Shown: piece by piece, positions 1 to 8,173 of the stretch
Layout: every line of letters begins with the position of its first letter
How positions within the stretch are numbered: the first letter of the stretch is position 1
Assembly: GCF_003963535.1 (NCBI RefSeq)
Contig: NZ_CP034539.1
Location: forward strand, 10,354,001-10,418,000
From: Streptomyces cyaneochromogenes
Lineage (GTDB): Bacteria; Actinomycetota; Actinomycetes; Streptomycetales; Streptomycetaceae
Length of the DNA: 64,000 nt
Direction of reading: 5' to 3'
Position numbers and translations under genes: made by a program
The notes under the pieces: generated by a model
The model's input: only the letters and a program-made list of their open reading frames with translations
Database searches by the model: none
Told to the model about the DNA's origin: nothing

Positions 1-533
1 ACGGTCCACATCACCTGGGGGCAGCTGTGCAGCCCCTCGGCCCTCAATAACAGCATGACCGTCTGCAGGTACATTCCCGCGTCAGCCCACTGTCCGGGCC
101 CCATCGCCCGGTCGAGGTAGCAGAACAGGACGGTCGGCGCCCCGAACGCCTCCGAGTTCAAGGTGGCGATCTTCCTGGGCCGGTCTGGGTCGTCGCGCTC
201 GATCCCCAGCGATTCGTACCGCTGGGCGGCGGCAGCAGCAAAGCGGTCCAGATACGGCGAGGCCAGCCCGTCCGGGTACATCGGGTATTCACGCTCCTCG
301 CCGGGGTCCCCCGCCAGTGCCCTGGCTGTCGCGGTCCGCTTGAGTTCCGCCAAGGGTTCACCGGTCACGACGTACAGATGCCACGGCTGGAGGTTCCCGC
401 TGGACGGAGCCCGCGTCGCTGCGGTCAGCACTCGTTCGAGTACCTCCTTGGGCACGGGCTCATCGCTGAACGCCCGCACGGCCCGGCGACTGTCCACGGC
501 CTCATACACATCCACGTCTTCGCGTCCTCTCAT
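1..533 (-). CDS. Nitroreductase family protein, 3' end cut by window edge
   Basis: FMN-dependent nitroreductase-fold oxidoreductase, N-terminal about 177 residues. It starts with ATG at 533 and runs off the left edge. Characteristic early segments are visible: SRRAVRAF near residue 15 and SSGNLQPWHLYVV near residue 45, the FMN-contacting region of the family. It is nearly identical to the complete gene at 31413-32096; I saw three or so base differences, for example the residue after SDE is Pro here and Leu there. The gene lies in a direct repeat shared with 31564-32702. The substrate cannot be told from the sequence. Confidence 0.85.
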   Translation of the reverse strand, partial: MRGREDVDVYEAVDSRRAVRAFSDEPVPKEVLERVLTAATRAPSSGNLQPWHLYVVTGEPLAELKRTATARALAGDPGEEREYPMYPDGLASPYLDRFAAAAAQRYESLGIERDDPDRPRKIATLNSEAFGAPTVLFCYLDRAMGPGQWADAGMYLQTVMLLLRAEGLHSCPQVMWT

Positions 534-626
534 TCAACCGGGCCCCTCCACCGTATTCAGCCGTCAGTACCGAGCATCGCCGGGGGTTGGGGCGTCCCGA
601 CGATCAGTCCAATCGTTGATAGGACT

Positions 627-1555
627 GTGGGAGACAGAGGCGACTTGACGGATGCTCAGTGGAAGCGGCTGGAGCCGCTTCTACCGGTCAGCAATGGGCG
701 TTGTGGCAGGTGGCGGGACCACCGCCAGGTCGTGAACGGGGTGCTCTACCGGATCCGCACGGGCGTGCACTGGCGCGATCTGCCGGAGCGATACGGACCG
801 TGGAAGACGGTGCACCAGCGGCATCGCCGCTGGTCGGCGGACGGAACGTGGGAGAGGCTCCTGCGGCGGATCCAGGCCGAGGCGGACGCGGCCGGCGAGA
901 TCGACTGGGACGTCTCGGTCGACTCGACGTCCGTGCGCGCACACCACCACGCTGCCGGCGCCCGGTACGCTCCGCCGCCCGCCATCAAAGGGGGCTCCGC
1001 TCAGGCCGTCAGAGCCGCTCGGGTTTGGGCGGAACTGATCGACCGGCCGGCGGAGGTGGTGAGGGAGGTGAGGCGCTCGGCCGGGCGTGCGGCGGGTTCA
1101 CCACCAAGATCCACCTGAGCGCGGACGGCCGCTGCCGGGTGCTCTCGCTGGTCATCACGCCCGGGCAGTGCGCCGACCGCACCCAGTTCGAGGCGGTCAT
1201 GGACCGGATCTGCGTGCCACGGCTGGCCTGCGGCAGGCTACGTACGAAGCCCGACAGCGTCGGTGCCGACAAGGGGTACAGCAACCGCCGAACTCGCCGC
1301 TACCTACGCAGAGGCGGAATCCGGCACGTCATCCCGGAGAAGGCCGACCAGGCAGCCAACCGGGTCCGACGCGGCAGCTCCGGGGGCCGACCGCCCGGTT
1401 TCGACAAGGACCGCTACAAGAAGCGCAACACCGTCGAACGGGCGATCAATAAACTGAAGGCCTTCCGCGCGGTTGCAACCAGGTTCGACAAGCGTGGCTA
1501 CGTCTACCTCGGAACCGCTACCGCAGCCGCGCTCGTCATCTGGCTCCACTCGTGA
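627..1555 (+). CDS. IS5-type transposase split over two frames
   Basis: DDE transposase of the IS5/IS4 superfamily. The N-terminal half starts at GTG 627 (VGDRGDLTDAQW) and includes a WRDLPERYGPW motif and the first catalytic-region segment DWDVSVDSTSVRAHHHAAG. It reads in one frame to 1118. The C-terminal half (GGFTTKIHLSADG, then GADKGYSNRRTRR and the KRNTVERAINKLKAFRAVATRFDKR signature) is in the -1 frame and ends at 1555. The switch must occur around 1040-1085. Many IS5 relatives use programmed frameshifting, so the split may be functional, but no clear slippery heptamer is seen and a simple mutation is equally possible. The right end of the element is near 1571. Confidence 0.8.
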
Positions 1556-1570
1556 TCGCCAGGACACTGC

Positions 1571-2974
1571 CTAGTAGTGCTTCGTTAGGTCTATGCGTTT
1601 GTGCTGATCAAGAGCATGTTGGAAGTGTGGACACGCATGAAGTGAACCGATTACGGGCCGCGTTGGCGCTGTTCGTGGCCGATGTGTTCGCCTCGGTGCC
1701 GCGCAAGGATCAGCGGGCCAAGGGCGAGTGCTATCTGCGGGGGTTGATGCTGGACGGCCGGCGCAAGTCGATCCAGCCGATGGCCCAGCGGCTGCCGGAC
1801 GGGAACATGCAGGCCCTGCAGCAGTTCGTCAACCAGTCGCCATGGCAGTGGACGCCGGTGCGGCGGCGGATCGCCGAGCGGCTGGTCGAGGTGGTCAAGC
1901 CCGATGTGTGGGTCATCGACGACGTGTCGTTTCCCAAGTACGGGCGGGCCTCGGTCGGGGTAGCCCGGCAGTACTGCGGAGCGTTGGGCAAACGGGCCAA
2001 CTGCCAGGTCGCCGTCAGCGTGCACGCCGCCACCGACACCGCCTCCTGCCCGCTGGAGTGGGAGCTGTTCCTGCCCGAGGAATGGGCCCACGACCTCCCG
2101 CGGCGCACGGCTGCGGGCGTGCCCGACGAGATCGGGCATGTGACCAAGCCGCGTCTGGCGTTGGGGCTGCTGGAGAGGCTGGCGGACTGGCTGCCGTCGG
2201 TGCCGGTGCTCGTGGCCGATGCCGGCTACGGCCGCAGCGTCGCCTTCCGCCTGGCCCTGGAGGAACGCGGCTGGTCCTACATCATGGCCGTCGAGCCCAA
2301 GGAGATCGCCCGCCCGGCCAATGCCATCCCATATCTGCCGCCCTACCAGGGCCTGGGCCCGCCCACACTGCCCCGCTATCGCGAACCGGCCCGCCCCCTG
2401 CACCAGCTCATCGATGCGCACGCCCGCTTCGAAACCGTCACCTGGCGCCAAGGCAGCAAAGGAACGATGACCTCACGCTTTGCGGTGCTTGAGGTGCGGC
2501 CCTCGGGCAAGGAAGCTACCCGCACCGCGCAGGAACAGGCCGGTGGACGCGGCCGGTGGGACGGGGTGCTGCCGCTGCGGACGCTGCTGGTGGAACAGCC
2601 CGAAGACGCCGACGCACCCACCGGCTACTGGATGAGCAACCTGCCCGCCACCACCCCCATCGCCGACCTGGTGCGCTTTGCGAAGATGCGCTGGCGTATC
2701 GAGCACGATTACCGCGAGCTCAAGCACGGGCTGGGCCTGGACCATTTCGAGGGCCGCACCTGGCGCGGCTGGCACCACCACGTCACCCTCGTCACCGCCG
2801 CCCAGGCCTTCCTCACCCTGCGGCGTTACGACCCAAAAGCCCGCACGACAGCCTGAGTCTCTACCAGGTCCTCGACGCGTTGCAGGACCTGCTGCGCTGC
2901 TGGGACGGTACCTGCACCACCTGCGGCCGCCCCCTCACCCCAAGCAGAACCAGAACCTAACGAAGCACTACTAG
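1571..2974 (+). mobile_element. IS701-family insertion sequence with CTAG target duplication
   Basis: Perfect 16-base terminal inverted repeats: TAGTGCTTCGTTAGGT at 1575-1590 and its reverse complement at 2955-2970. Both ends are flanked by CTAG (1571-1574 and 2971-2974), the expected 4-base target duplication. The element itself is about 1396 bases and carries one transposase gene. It sits exactly at the right end of the neighbouring IS5-type element. It looks intact and recently inserted, since the matching position in repeat copy B (32699-32703) lacks it. Confidence 0.93.
1627..2856 (+). CDS. IS701-family transposase
   Basis: DDE transposase of 409 residues catalysing movement of the surrounding IS. 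Family hallmarks: WVIDDVSFPKYGRASVGVARQY with the first catalytic Asp, VLVADAGYGRSVAFR with the second, and RWRIEHDYRELKHGLGLDHFEGR with the catalytic Glu near the C terminus. The frame is open upstream to 1552, but that part lies outside the inverted repeat, so I chose GTG 1627 (VDTHEVNRLRAALALF), just inside the element. The reading frame is uninterrupted, so the enzyme is probably functional. Confidence 0.93.
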   Translation: MDTHEVNRLRAALALFVADVFASVPRKDQRAKGECYLRGLMLDGRRKSIQPMAQRLPDGNMQALQQFVNQSPWQWTPVRRRIAERLVEVVKPDVWVIDDVSFPKYGRASVGVARQYCGALGKRANCQVAVSVHAATDTASCPLEWELFLPEEWAHDLPRRTAAGVPDEIGHVTKPRLALGLLERLADWLPSVPVLVADAGYGRSVAFRLALEERGWSYIMAVEPKEIARPANAIPYLPPYQGLGPPTLPRYREPARPLHQLIDAHARFETVTWRQGSKGTMTSRFAVLEVRPSGKEATRTAQEQAGGRGRWDGVLPLRTLLVEQPEDADAPTGYWMSNLPATTPIADLVRFAKMRWRIEHDYRELKHGLGLDHFEGRTWRGWHHHVTLVTAAQAFLTLRRYDPKARTTA

Positions 2975-3027
2975 CAAGCGCCGGGAATGACGGTCTCGGA
3001 TCAAACGGAGGCGGAGAGGCATCGAGA

Positions 3028-3312
3028 GTGGCCGCTGATGAGCCTTGGACGGGTGACGATCAAGATCACAACGATGGGTGTCATGCGCGCTGGCAAGCGT
3101 CGTTGAACCGCTCGACTGCCCAGTCCGGCTACAGGGACGAGTGGTATGACGCCCAGTGCGGAGGATGCCTCTTCTGGATCGCGTTGAGCGGGCAACTCGG
3201 CCAGGACTACGGGGCGTGCAGCAACCCGGGCTCGTCATTCGATGGGCGAGTGCGGTTCGAGCACGACGGCTGCGAGAACGTCGCCGGTCGCGCCGACGGC
3301 TCGTTCGGGTAG
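3028..3312 (+). CDS. DUF3027-like small protein
   Basis: 94 residues, GTG start at 3028. The core YDAQCGGCLFWIALSG, QDYGACSNPGSSFDGR and VRFEHDGCENV matches the Cys/Gly pattern of the small actinobacterial DUF3027-type protein family (CxxC, a later Cys and a final FEHDGC). The four cysteines could bind a metal or form a small fold; function unknown. It stands alone between the IS701 element and an IS630 scrap, so it may be a survivor of a deleted locus. Confidence 0.6.
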   Translation: MAADEPWTGDDQDHNDGCHARWQASLNRSTAQSGYRDEWYDAQCGGCLFWIALSGQLGQDYGACSNPGSSFDGRVRFEHDGCENVAGRADGSFG

Positions 3313-3319
3313 CGGTCGG

Positions 3320-3593
3320 TCAAGCGACGTTGGCTCTGGTCACGACCTTGCCCAGGCGCTCATCTGCGGCGTGGTTGTTCCGCCAGATGATGTAGCGGCG
3401 GATCATGGGCCTCGATCCGGTTGAGGCAGGAACTGTTGGTCGGGGTGTAGGCGATCTCGACGTTGTTCGCCGCCGCCCAGGTCCCGACCCGCTGGCACCG
3501 CTTGGTGGTCAGGTGGGGTGAGTAGTTGTCGCAGACGATCGCGTTCCGCACGTCCGCCGGGTGCAGCGAGCGCAGGTAGCGGTGCGCAATGGC
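3320..3593 (-). pseudogene. IS630-family transposase remnant (C-terminal part)
   Basis: Minus-strand reading gives RNAIVCDNYSPHL, AYTPTNSSCLNRIEA and, after an in-frame gap or shift near 3410, MIRRYIIWRNNHA ending at a stop at 3320. These are the last third of an IS630/DDE_3 transposase, including the catalytic Asp (CDNYSPH) and Glu (NRIE) neighbourhoods. The segment between NRIE and MIRRYIIW is deleted and the N-terminal two thirds are missing, so the element is dead. Confidence 0.8.
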
Positions 3594-3809
3594 TCAACCA
3601 GGGGCCCGGCTCAGCACCGCCCCTGCGCCGTGGGTGCCGTTGAGCCATATGATCACGGGGCTCGATGCCAGCGTTCTGCGGCCGCGGGAACGGGGACAGC
3701 AGAGATGCTGTACGGCTTCGGCGTTCCCCCGGGTGGTGTCAACCACCAAATCAGCGTCACCTGTCTCGAAAAGTCCCACCGAACTTCGAGAACGACGTAC
3801 GCATCGCAC
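3594..3809 (-). pseudogene. Scraps of P-loop kinase-type genes
   Basis: Two pieces read in the same minus-strand frame. The first (ETGDADLVVDTTRGN, about 3770-3725) resembles the C-terminal part of a small nucleotide kinase. The second starts at a GTG at 3656 and reads VIIWLNGTHGAG, the usual N terminus and Walker A start of TmrB/kinase-like ATPases. It stops matching immediately before the expected Lys-Thr, at the join with the IS630 remnant. Only a 5' stub remains and no product is expected. Assignment rests on motif recognition only. Confidence 0.4.
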
Positions 3810-4031
3810 CGTGCACGTTCAGTGGCCAACCAGGGCGTTGTGACCTGGCCTCTGTGGAGAATTCGGCTGGAGGACGATGCGGGCTACGACTCCTGACAAA
3901 CGTGGTGGGCTTGACCTGGTCAGCGGTCGGTGTCGTGCAGGAGGCCGCCGGGTAGCGGGACGCGGCAGCCGCGCGATCGCACGCGATAAACCCGGCGACG
4001 TCGATGGCAATCCCCGGGATACTGGTCGCCC

Positions 4032-4778
4032 ATGGATGAGGTCAAGGTCGTCGTCGCCCATTCCGAGCGCGCGACCCTGCGCGTCGGCGATGTCTTCCTG
4101 AAGGTGGATGTCGATCAGGCGCGCATCGACGCCGAGGTCGAGGCGATGTCTCTCGCGCCGGTCCCGACCCCGAAGGTCCTGTGGCGCAAGCCGCACGTGC
4201 TCGCGATGTCCGCGCTTCCCGGGACGACGCTTGGGCGCCTCGGCGGGCCGTCGACCGGGTCACCGGCGGAGTGGGCCGCGGCGGGCGCCGCCATCCGGAG
4301 GCTGCACGCAGCGCCCCTGCCGCCCCGGCCCGGCCGGGCAGGCCGGAGCATCGTCACGCTGGCGGCGGAACTCGACGACGAGTGCGAGTTGCTCGTGACC
4401 AATGGCGTTCTGCCCGACGACCTGGTCACCCGCAACCGCCAGGTCGCCGAGGCCGCGCTGCGGCCGTGGACTCCGGCTTTCACACACGGCGATCTGCAGA
4501 TCGCGCACGTCTTCGTCGACGGCGATGAGGTCACCGGCATCATCGACTGGTCCGAGGCGGGTCAGGGTGATCCCCTGTACGACCTCGCCACCTTCACGCT
4601 CGGACATGAGGAGCACCTCGACGACGTCATCGCCGGCTATGGCACGGACATCGACCTCGACGTGATCCACGCGTGGTGGTCGTTGCGAAGCCTGGTGATA
4701 GTTCGCTGGCTGATCGAACACGGCTTCGACCCCTTCGCGCCGGGCTGTGAGGTCGATGTGCTGCGATCCCGGATGTGA
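4032..4778 (+). CDS. Aminoglycoside phosphotransferase-fold (APH) protein
   Basis: 248-residue cytosolic kinase-fold enzyme that would transfer phosphate from ATP to a small-molecule hydroxyl. Visible motifs: catalytic loop FTHGDLQIAHVFV near residue 155 and the metal-binding IIDWSEAGQGDPLYDLA near 172. In the catalytic loop the Asn usually found five residues after HGD is replaced by His, so the activity could be altered; other actinobacterial homologues may share this. The N-terminal lobe is short but includes VFLKVD with the ATP-binding Lys. ATG start at 4032. It is flanked by decayed genes on both sides. A role in resistance is possible but not shown. Confidence 0.8.
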   Translation: MDEVKVVVAHSERATLRVGDVFLKVDVDQARIDAEVEAMSLAPVPTPKVLWRKPHVLAMSALPGTTLGRLGGPSTGSPAEWAAAGAAIRRLHAAPLPPRPGRAGRSIVTLAAELDDECELLVTNGVLPDDLVTRNRQVAEAALRPWTPAFTHGDLQIAHVFVDGDEVTGIIDWSEAGQGDPLYDLATFTLGHEEHLDDVIAGYGTDIDLDVIHAWWSLRSLVIVRWLIEHGFDPFAPGCEVDVLRSRM

Positions 4779-4939
4779 GGCTGCGCGGGCCTGGCTGCTG
4801 TGACTGCGTTCTGATACATCGAGCGGGCCGGCGATTCTGGTGTACAGCACGAACAGAATCCCGCACGGCACCCCTGCGAATATCCAGACGCTCACGACCC
4901 GGACGTCGCGGATTGGCGGGACGACCTTTTATCCCGGCA

Positions 4940-5245
4940 GATGAGTTGGGAAGTGGCCCACCGGCCTTCGCTCGGGCTGCGTCGTTCCTGAACTGCACGC
5001 TCTGCGGGGCCTCTCTCAAAGGGGTTGAACTGCTCGAGTGGACAGGCAGGGATCTGGCTCGGGGAAACGTCGACGTCAGCTTCGTCTTCGAGACGAGTCG
5101 GGTGACCGTCTTCAATGCTCTCGACGAGAACGGCCTGAGCTTCGCCCCACCTGATCGGCATCAGCGGTCCCACCCGCTCCGCTGGATCCCCTGGAGTTGG
5201 TACGCGGTCGGGCCGGTACACCGCGTCGTCCGCCTGCGTGACTGA
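4940..5245 (+). pseudogene. Possible degraded coding stretch, unknown
   Basis: The plus frame ending at 5245 includes a plausible protein-like stretch (GNVDVSFVFETSRVTV, then FNALDENGLSF) with GC-rich third positions. I find no clean start and no recognisable family. It abuts a transposase scrap beginning at 5238, so it may be the truncated end of a deleted gene. Confidence 0.25.
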
Positions 5246-5375
5246 CGCGCAGAGCGTGAAGACCGCCACCAGCATCCCTAACCTGAGCCGTGGCGCGACG
5301 CCGGCAAGAAGTTCGTGGGCCGCAAGCACAGCATGGTCACCGACATGGGCCTGGTTGGGGCCGCAGCCGGTTCAC
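5238..5375 (+). pseudogene. IS5-type transposase internal scrap
   Basis: The translation starts VTDAQSVKTATSIP, the classic DAQSVKT motif around the first catalytic Asp of an IS5/IS1381-type transposase. After a frame change it continues DAGKKFVGRKHSMVTD, also a family signature. About 45 codons survive with at least one frameshift. Both ends of the element are lost. Confidence 0.7.
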
Positions 5376-5391
5376 CCTTCGAGCCACCGCA

Positions 5392-6275
5392 TCAGGCGAT
5401 GGTCGTCGCGGTGGGCAGTCGGTCGGGGAACGTGACGCCGGTCAGTTCCTCGGACAGGGTCCACAGGCGGCGGGCGGAGCCCGGGTCGCTGGCCGTCCTG
5501 GCCCGACCGACGAGCGTGGGGGCGCCGGTGCGCTCGCCGCTGCCGTCAGGGCCGACGTAGCTGGCGCCCGGCAGGTCCTGCGTCGCGGTGCACAAGGTCC
5601 GTAGCGCGCCTGCCGTGCTGTCCCTGAGAGATGAATGCGGATGCCGCGTTCACGGCGAAGCGGCGCACCGCGCTGGGGTCGTTGCTGGTCAGGTTGGTCT
5701 TGGCCCACCCGGGGTGTGCGGCCATGGCACGCACGGGGGGAGCCGGCGGCGGGGAGGCGGCGCTGGAGTTCCAGGGTTAACAACAGGGTGGCCAGCTTGG
5801 ACTGGCCGTAGGCGCCCGTCGGGGTTGTACTTGCCCGTCAGGTTTGGGTTGTCGAAGTTGATGCGGGTGCTGGCAGGGATGCGGTGCGCGTTGGAGGAGA
5901 GGCTCACGACACGGGCGGTGATGTGCGACAGTAGCAGGTTGGTCAAGGCGAACGGCCCGAGGTGGTTGGTCGCGAACTGCGTCTCGAAGCCGTCCTTGGT
6001 GGTGCTTTCGGGGGTGTTCATGACGCCCGCGTTGTTGATCAGGATGTCGAGGTCGCCCTGCCAGGCGGTGGCGAACTCTCGGATCGTGGAGAGGTCCGCC
6101 TCGTCGAGCCGGCAGACCTCCAGCGTGCCGCGGGCGCCCTTGACGGTCGTGGCGGCGGCCTCGCCACGGCCGGGGTTGCGCACGGCGAGCACGACGGGGG
6201 TGCGGGCTCGGGCAAGGGCGTCGACGGTGGCGATGCCGAGCCCACTGACGCGTCCGGCACGACGCAGGTGGATCA
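5392..6275 (-). pseudogene. Short-chain dehydrogenase/reductase (SDR), frameshifted
   Basis: The minus strand from about 6275 encodes an SDR of the retinol-dehydrogenase-like type: SGLGIATVDALARA (cofactor-binding glycine region, first part altered), VVLAVRNPGRGEAAA, DILINNAGVMNTPES (NNAG motif) and FATNHLGPFALTNLLL. Past NPNLTGKYNP near 5825 the frame breaks before the catalytic YxxSK. Further pieces (LTLELQRRL, HPGWAKTNLTSNDPSA and a terminal VTFPDRL) lie in other frames down to 5392. At least two frameshifts are needed, so it is a pseudogene unless sequencing errors are involved. Confidence 0.8.
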
Positions 6276-6286
6276 GGGGCCTCAAG

Positions 6287-6660
6287 GATGGCGCCCTGCC
6301 GGAGCCGCAGGCGGCGAAGTGGATCTGCCCCGCATGCCCGAGTACATCCGTCGCGGCGTGCGCTCGGGCCATCTCATCGCTTTGGCCTCCACCGACGGAG
6401 TGTGCGTTGTCGAGATCAATCAGAGCGCCGGCAGGAAAACACCGGGCCGCTTCCTCAAGAGTCTGGTGGGCACCGGCACGAGGCTGGCTCCTGCGGACTT
6501 GCCGGCTGTGGCCCTGAACCCCACGACGGTTTGGCTGACGGACGTCTGGGGAGCTGCGGCGGTCCACCGTCTCCCGCAGGAGATCCTGCCGGCCTCCCTC
6601 TCCGACCTCGGCGCGCGAGAGTTCCTCTCTACAGTCGGCTTCCCCTGTGTCACCGGGTCC
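6287..6660 (+). pseudogene. Possible coding remnant with SUKH-4-like piece
   Basis: The plus frame reads VRSGHLIALASTDGVCVVEI and later LPASLSDLGAREFLSTVGFP, which resembles the start of SUKH-4 immunity proteins (xxAxRFLxxVGLP). No plausible start or end was found. Reported only because the frame has protein-like composition between a broken SDR gene and the infA terminator. Confidence 0.22.
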
Positions 6661-6709
6661 GGCCACTCGGCGACGCATTCCGCGCGCGACCGTGCGATCC
6701 GTCGTCGGG

Positions 6710-6740
6710 GCCCCGGTCACGGAATCGCCGTGACCGGGGC
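6710..6740 (-). terminator. Perfect hairpin terminator downstream of infA
   Basis: 13-base perfect inverted repeat (GCCCCGGTCACGG at 6710-6722 and its complement at 6728-6740) with a 5-base loop AATCG, 37 bases after the infA stop. No T-run follows, as is common in Streptomyces terminators. Confidence 0.85.
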
Positions 6741-6776
6741 TCTGGGATCAACTGCCGCGGAAGATGCCGACCGCCG

Positions 6777-7001
6777 CTAGTTCCGGTACCGGAACACGAT
6801 CCGGCCGCGCGTCAGGTCGTACGGCGGGAGCTCCACCAGCACCCGGTCTTCCAGCACGATCTTGATGTAGTTCTTGCGGATCTTCCCGCTGATATGCGCG
6901 AGTACCTGGTGGCCGTTCTCGAGCTCCACGGTGAACATGGCGCTGCGCAGGCACTCGACGACCTTGCCCTCGACTTCGATGACGTTCTTGTTCTTCGTCA
7001 T
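6777..7001 (-). CDS. infA: Translation initiation factor IF-1 (paralogous copy)
   Basis: 74-residue OB-fold protein that binds the 30S A site during initiation. The core NGHQVLAHISGKIRKNYI and PYDLTRGRIVFRY are textbook IF-1. The N terminus (MTKNKNVIEVEGKVVECL) and EDRVLVELP differ clearly from what I recall of the Streptomyces housekeeping IF-1. The usual neighbours (map, rpmJ, rpsM) are absent, so this is an extra copy. Its ATG at 7001 overlaps the stop of the upstream GNAT gene (4-base ATGA), implying translational coupling. A strong hairpin ends the transcript. Confidence 0.95.
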   Translation of the reverse strand: MTKNKNVIEVEGKVVECLRSAMFTVELENGHQVLAHISGKIRKNYIKIVLEDRVLVELPPYDLTRGRIVFRYRN

Positions 7002-7789
7002 CGCACCAGCTCCAGGTTGCTGCTCATCGGCCGGGCGCCGACGCCTTCGAACAGCGCCGAGGCCGCTCGGTTGGACTCGTGTACTTCGGTCCAGGCCGCG
7101 GCGAAACCGGAGCTGTGCAGCGTCCCCAGCGCGTGGGCCAGCAGCGCCCGCGCGATGCCGCGGCGCTGCTCGCCGGCCCGGACCGCGAGCAGCCCGATGC
7201 GCGGCCGGTTCACCGGCACCACCCGGATCAGACCCAGGTAGCGGTCCGGCGCCGCGGCCACCGCGTACTTCGACGGGTCGACGATGGTGTCGCCTTCGGG
7301 ACGGGAAATCACCTCCGCGGGCATCGACTGCCACCCGACGGTCGCCTCGACTTCGTCACGGATCGCGCGGTCGACCGCCCGCAGCAGAGTCTCGTCCGCT
7401 TGACCGGCGGGCACGATCGTCACGCCCGAAGGCGGCACGACGGCTTCGAGCCCGGTGACCCGCGGGTCGGTCGGCACGGCGTACTCCCACTCGCGGCGCC
7501 GGATCGTGAAACCGGCCCGCCGCCAGCCGGCCGTCAGCTCGACATCGGCTTCGTCGACCACCGTGTAGAGCGGCGCCGGCAGTTCCGCCAGCATCGCCTC
7601 GGCGAGCCGGTCGAAGGTGGCGTCGTGCCAAGCGTCGATGCTGATGAACAAGCGTCCGTCGGGCCGGTGTTCCGCATGCCCGCGGCCGACGACCAGGTCG
7701 TCATCCAGTGCATGCCATTGCCTGTCCGCGACGCGCGTGATCATCACCGCGTTCTCGCTCAGGCCAGATGTGAAAGGCTTCGTGTTCAT
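6998..7789 (-). CDS. GNAT family N-acetyltransferase
   Basis: 263 residues. The start ATG at 7789 (MNTKPFTSGL) is preceded by a good ribosome-binding site (AAGGGG). The C-terminal half has the acetyl-CoA-binding pattern: IGLLAVRAGEQRRGIARALL near residue 195, then HESNRAASALFEGVG. The N-terminal half is a second, degenerate GNAT-like domain containing HDATFDRLAEAML. It forms an operon with the infA paralogue and overlaps it by 4 bases. That pairing could mean it acetylates a ribosome-related target, but this is only inference from context. Confidence 0.85.
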   Translation of the reverse strand: MNTKPFTSGLSENAVMITRVADRQWHALDDDLVVGRGHAEHRPDGRLFISIDAWHDATFDRLAEAMLAELPAPLYTVVDEADVELTAGWRRAGFTIRRREWEYAVPTDPRVTGLEAVVPPSGVTIVPAGQADETLLRAVDRAIRDEVEATVGWQSMPAEVISRPEGDTIVDPSKYAVAAAPDRYLGLIRVVPVNRPRIGLLAVRAGEQRRGIARALLAHALGTLHSSGFAAAWTEVHESNRAASALFEGVGARPMSSNLELVR

Positions 7790-8173
7790 CGGAGTCCCCT
7801 TCCAGGAGAGCCTCGATCTCAGGCGCTCCCGGCGACACCGAATGTCAGCCGCCGGACCGTGACGGGTTGAGGGAGCACCCACGGGTAACTGTGTTCACGG
7901 GGCTCACCTCCATACGACGACTTCACGGTCCACCGCGAAAGTAGCAACGGGGGACCGCCTTGCTCAAACGATTTCCCATGAGCTCGTAACGCGACAGCGA
8001 TCGCGATCCGGGCTTCTGGGGGCGTCTCCAGCAGATGAGGCTGCAAGTCAACGAGAGGAAGAAGCCGTGGAGTTCGACGAGCCAGGAGCGCTTTGGGCCC
8101 GGTCGGGCGGCCAGGAGATGAGAGGAGTCGATCACCGCTCGCGACCGGTCCGGCTTGGGGGTAGGCGGTTTTG
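7790..8173. other. Gene-free stretch
   Basis: 384 bases between the GNAT start and the end of the next gene. I see no convincing coding frame. The part next to 7789 should carry the GNAT-infA promoter, but no clear -35/-10 pair stands out. Confidence 0.5.

Larger units (their letters stand above)
1..1573. repeat. Direct repeat copy A (nitroreductase 5' part plus IS5 element)
   Basis: This stretch matches 31564-32702 at an offset of 31563 bases through the nitroreductase gene and into the transposase. Within the transposase, copy B has lost internal segments. Homology ends at the IS5-type right end (AGGACACTGCCTA). Copy A is then followed by an IS701-type insertion, copy B by unrelated sequence. 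The left limit of copy A lies outside the window. Confidence 0.93.

Noticed and set aside
4892..5329. Minus-strand secreted-looking protein
   Set aside because: Hydrophobic start is present, but it overlaps the DAQSVKT transposase scrap on the other strand and has no conserved features.
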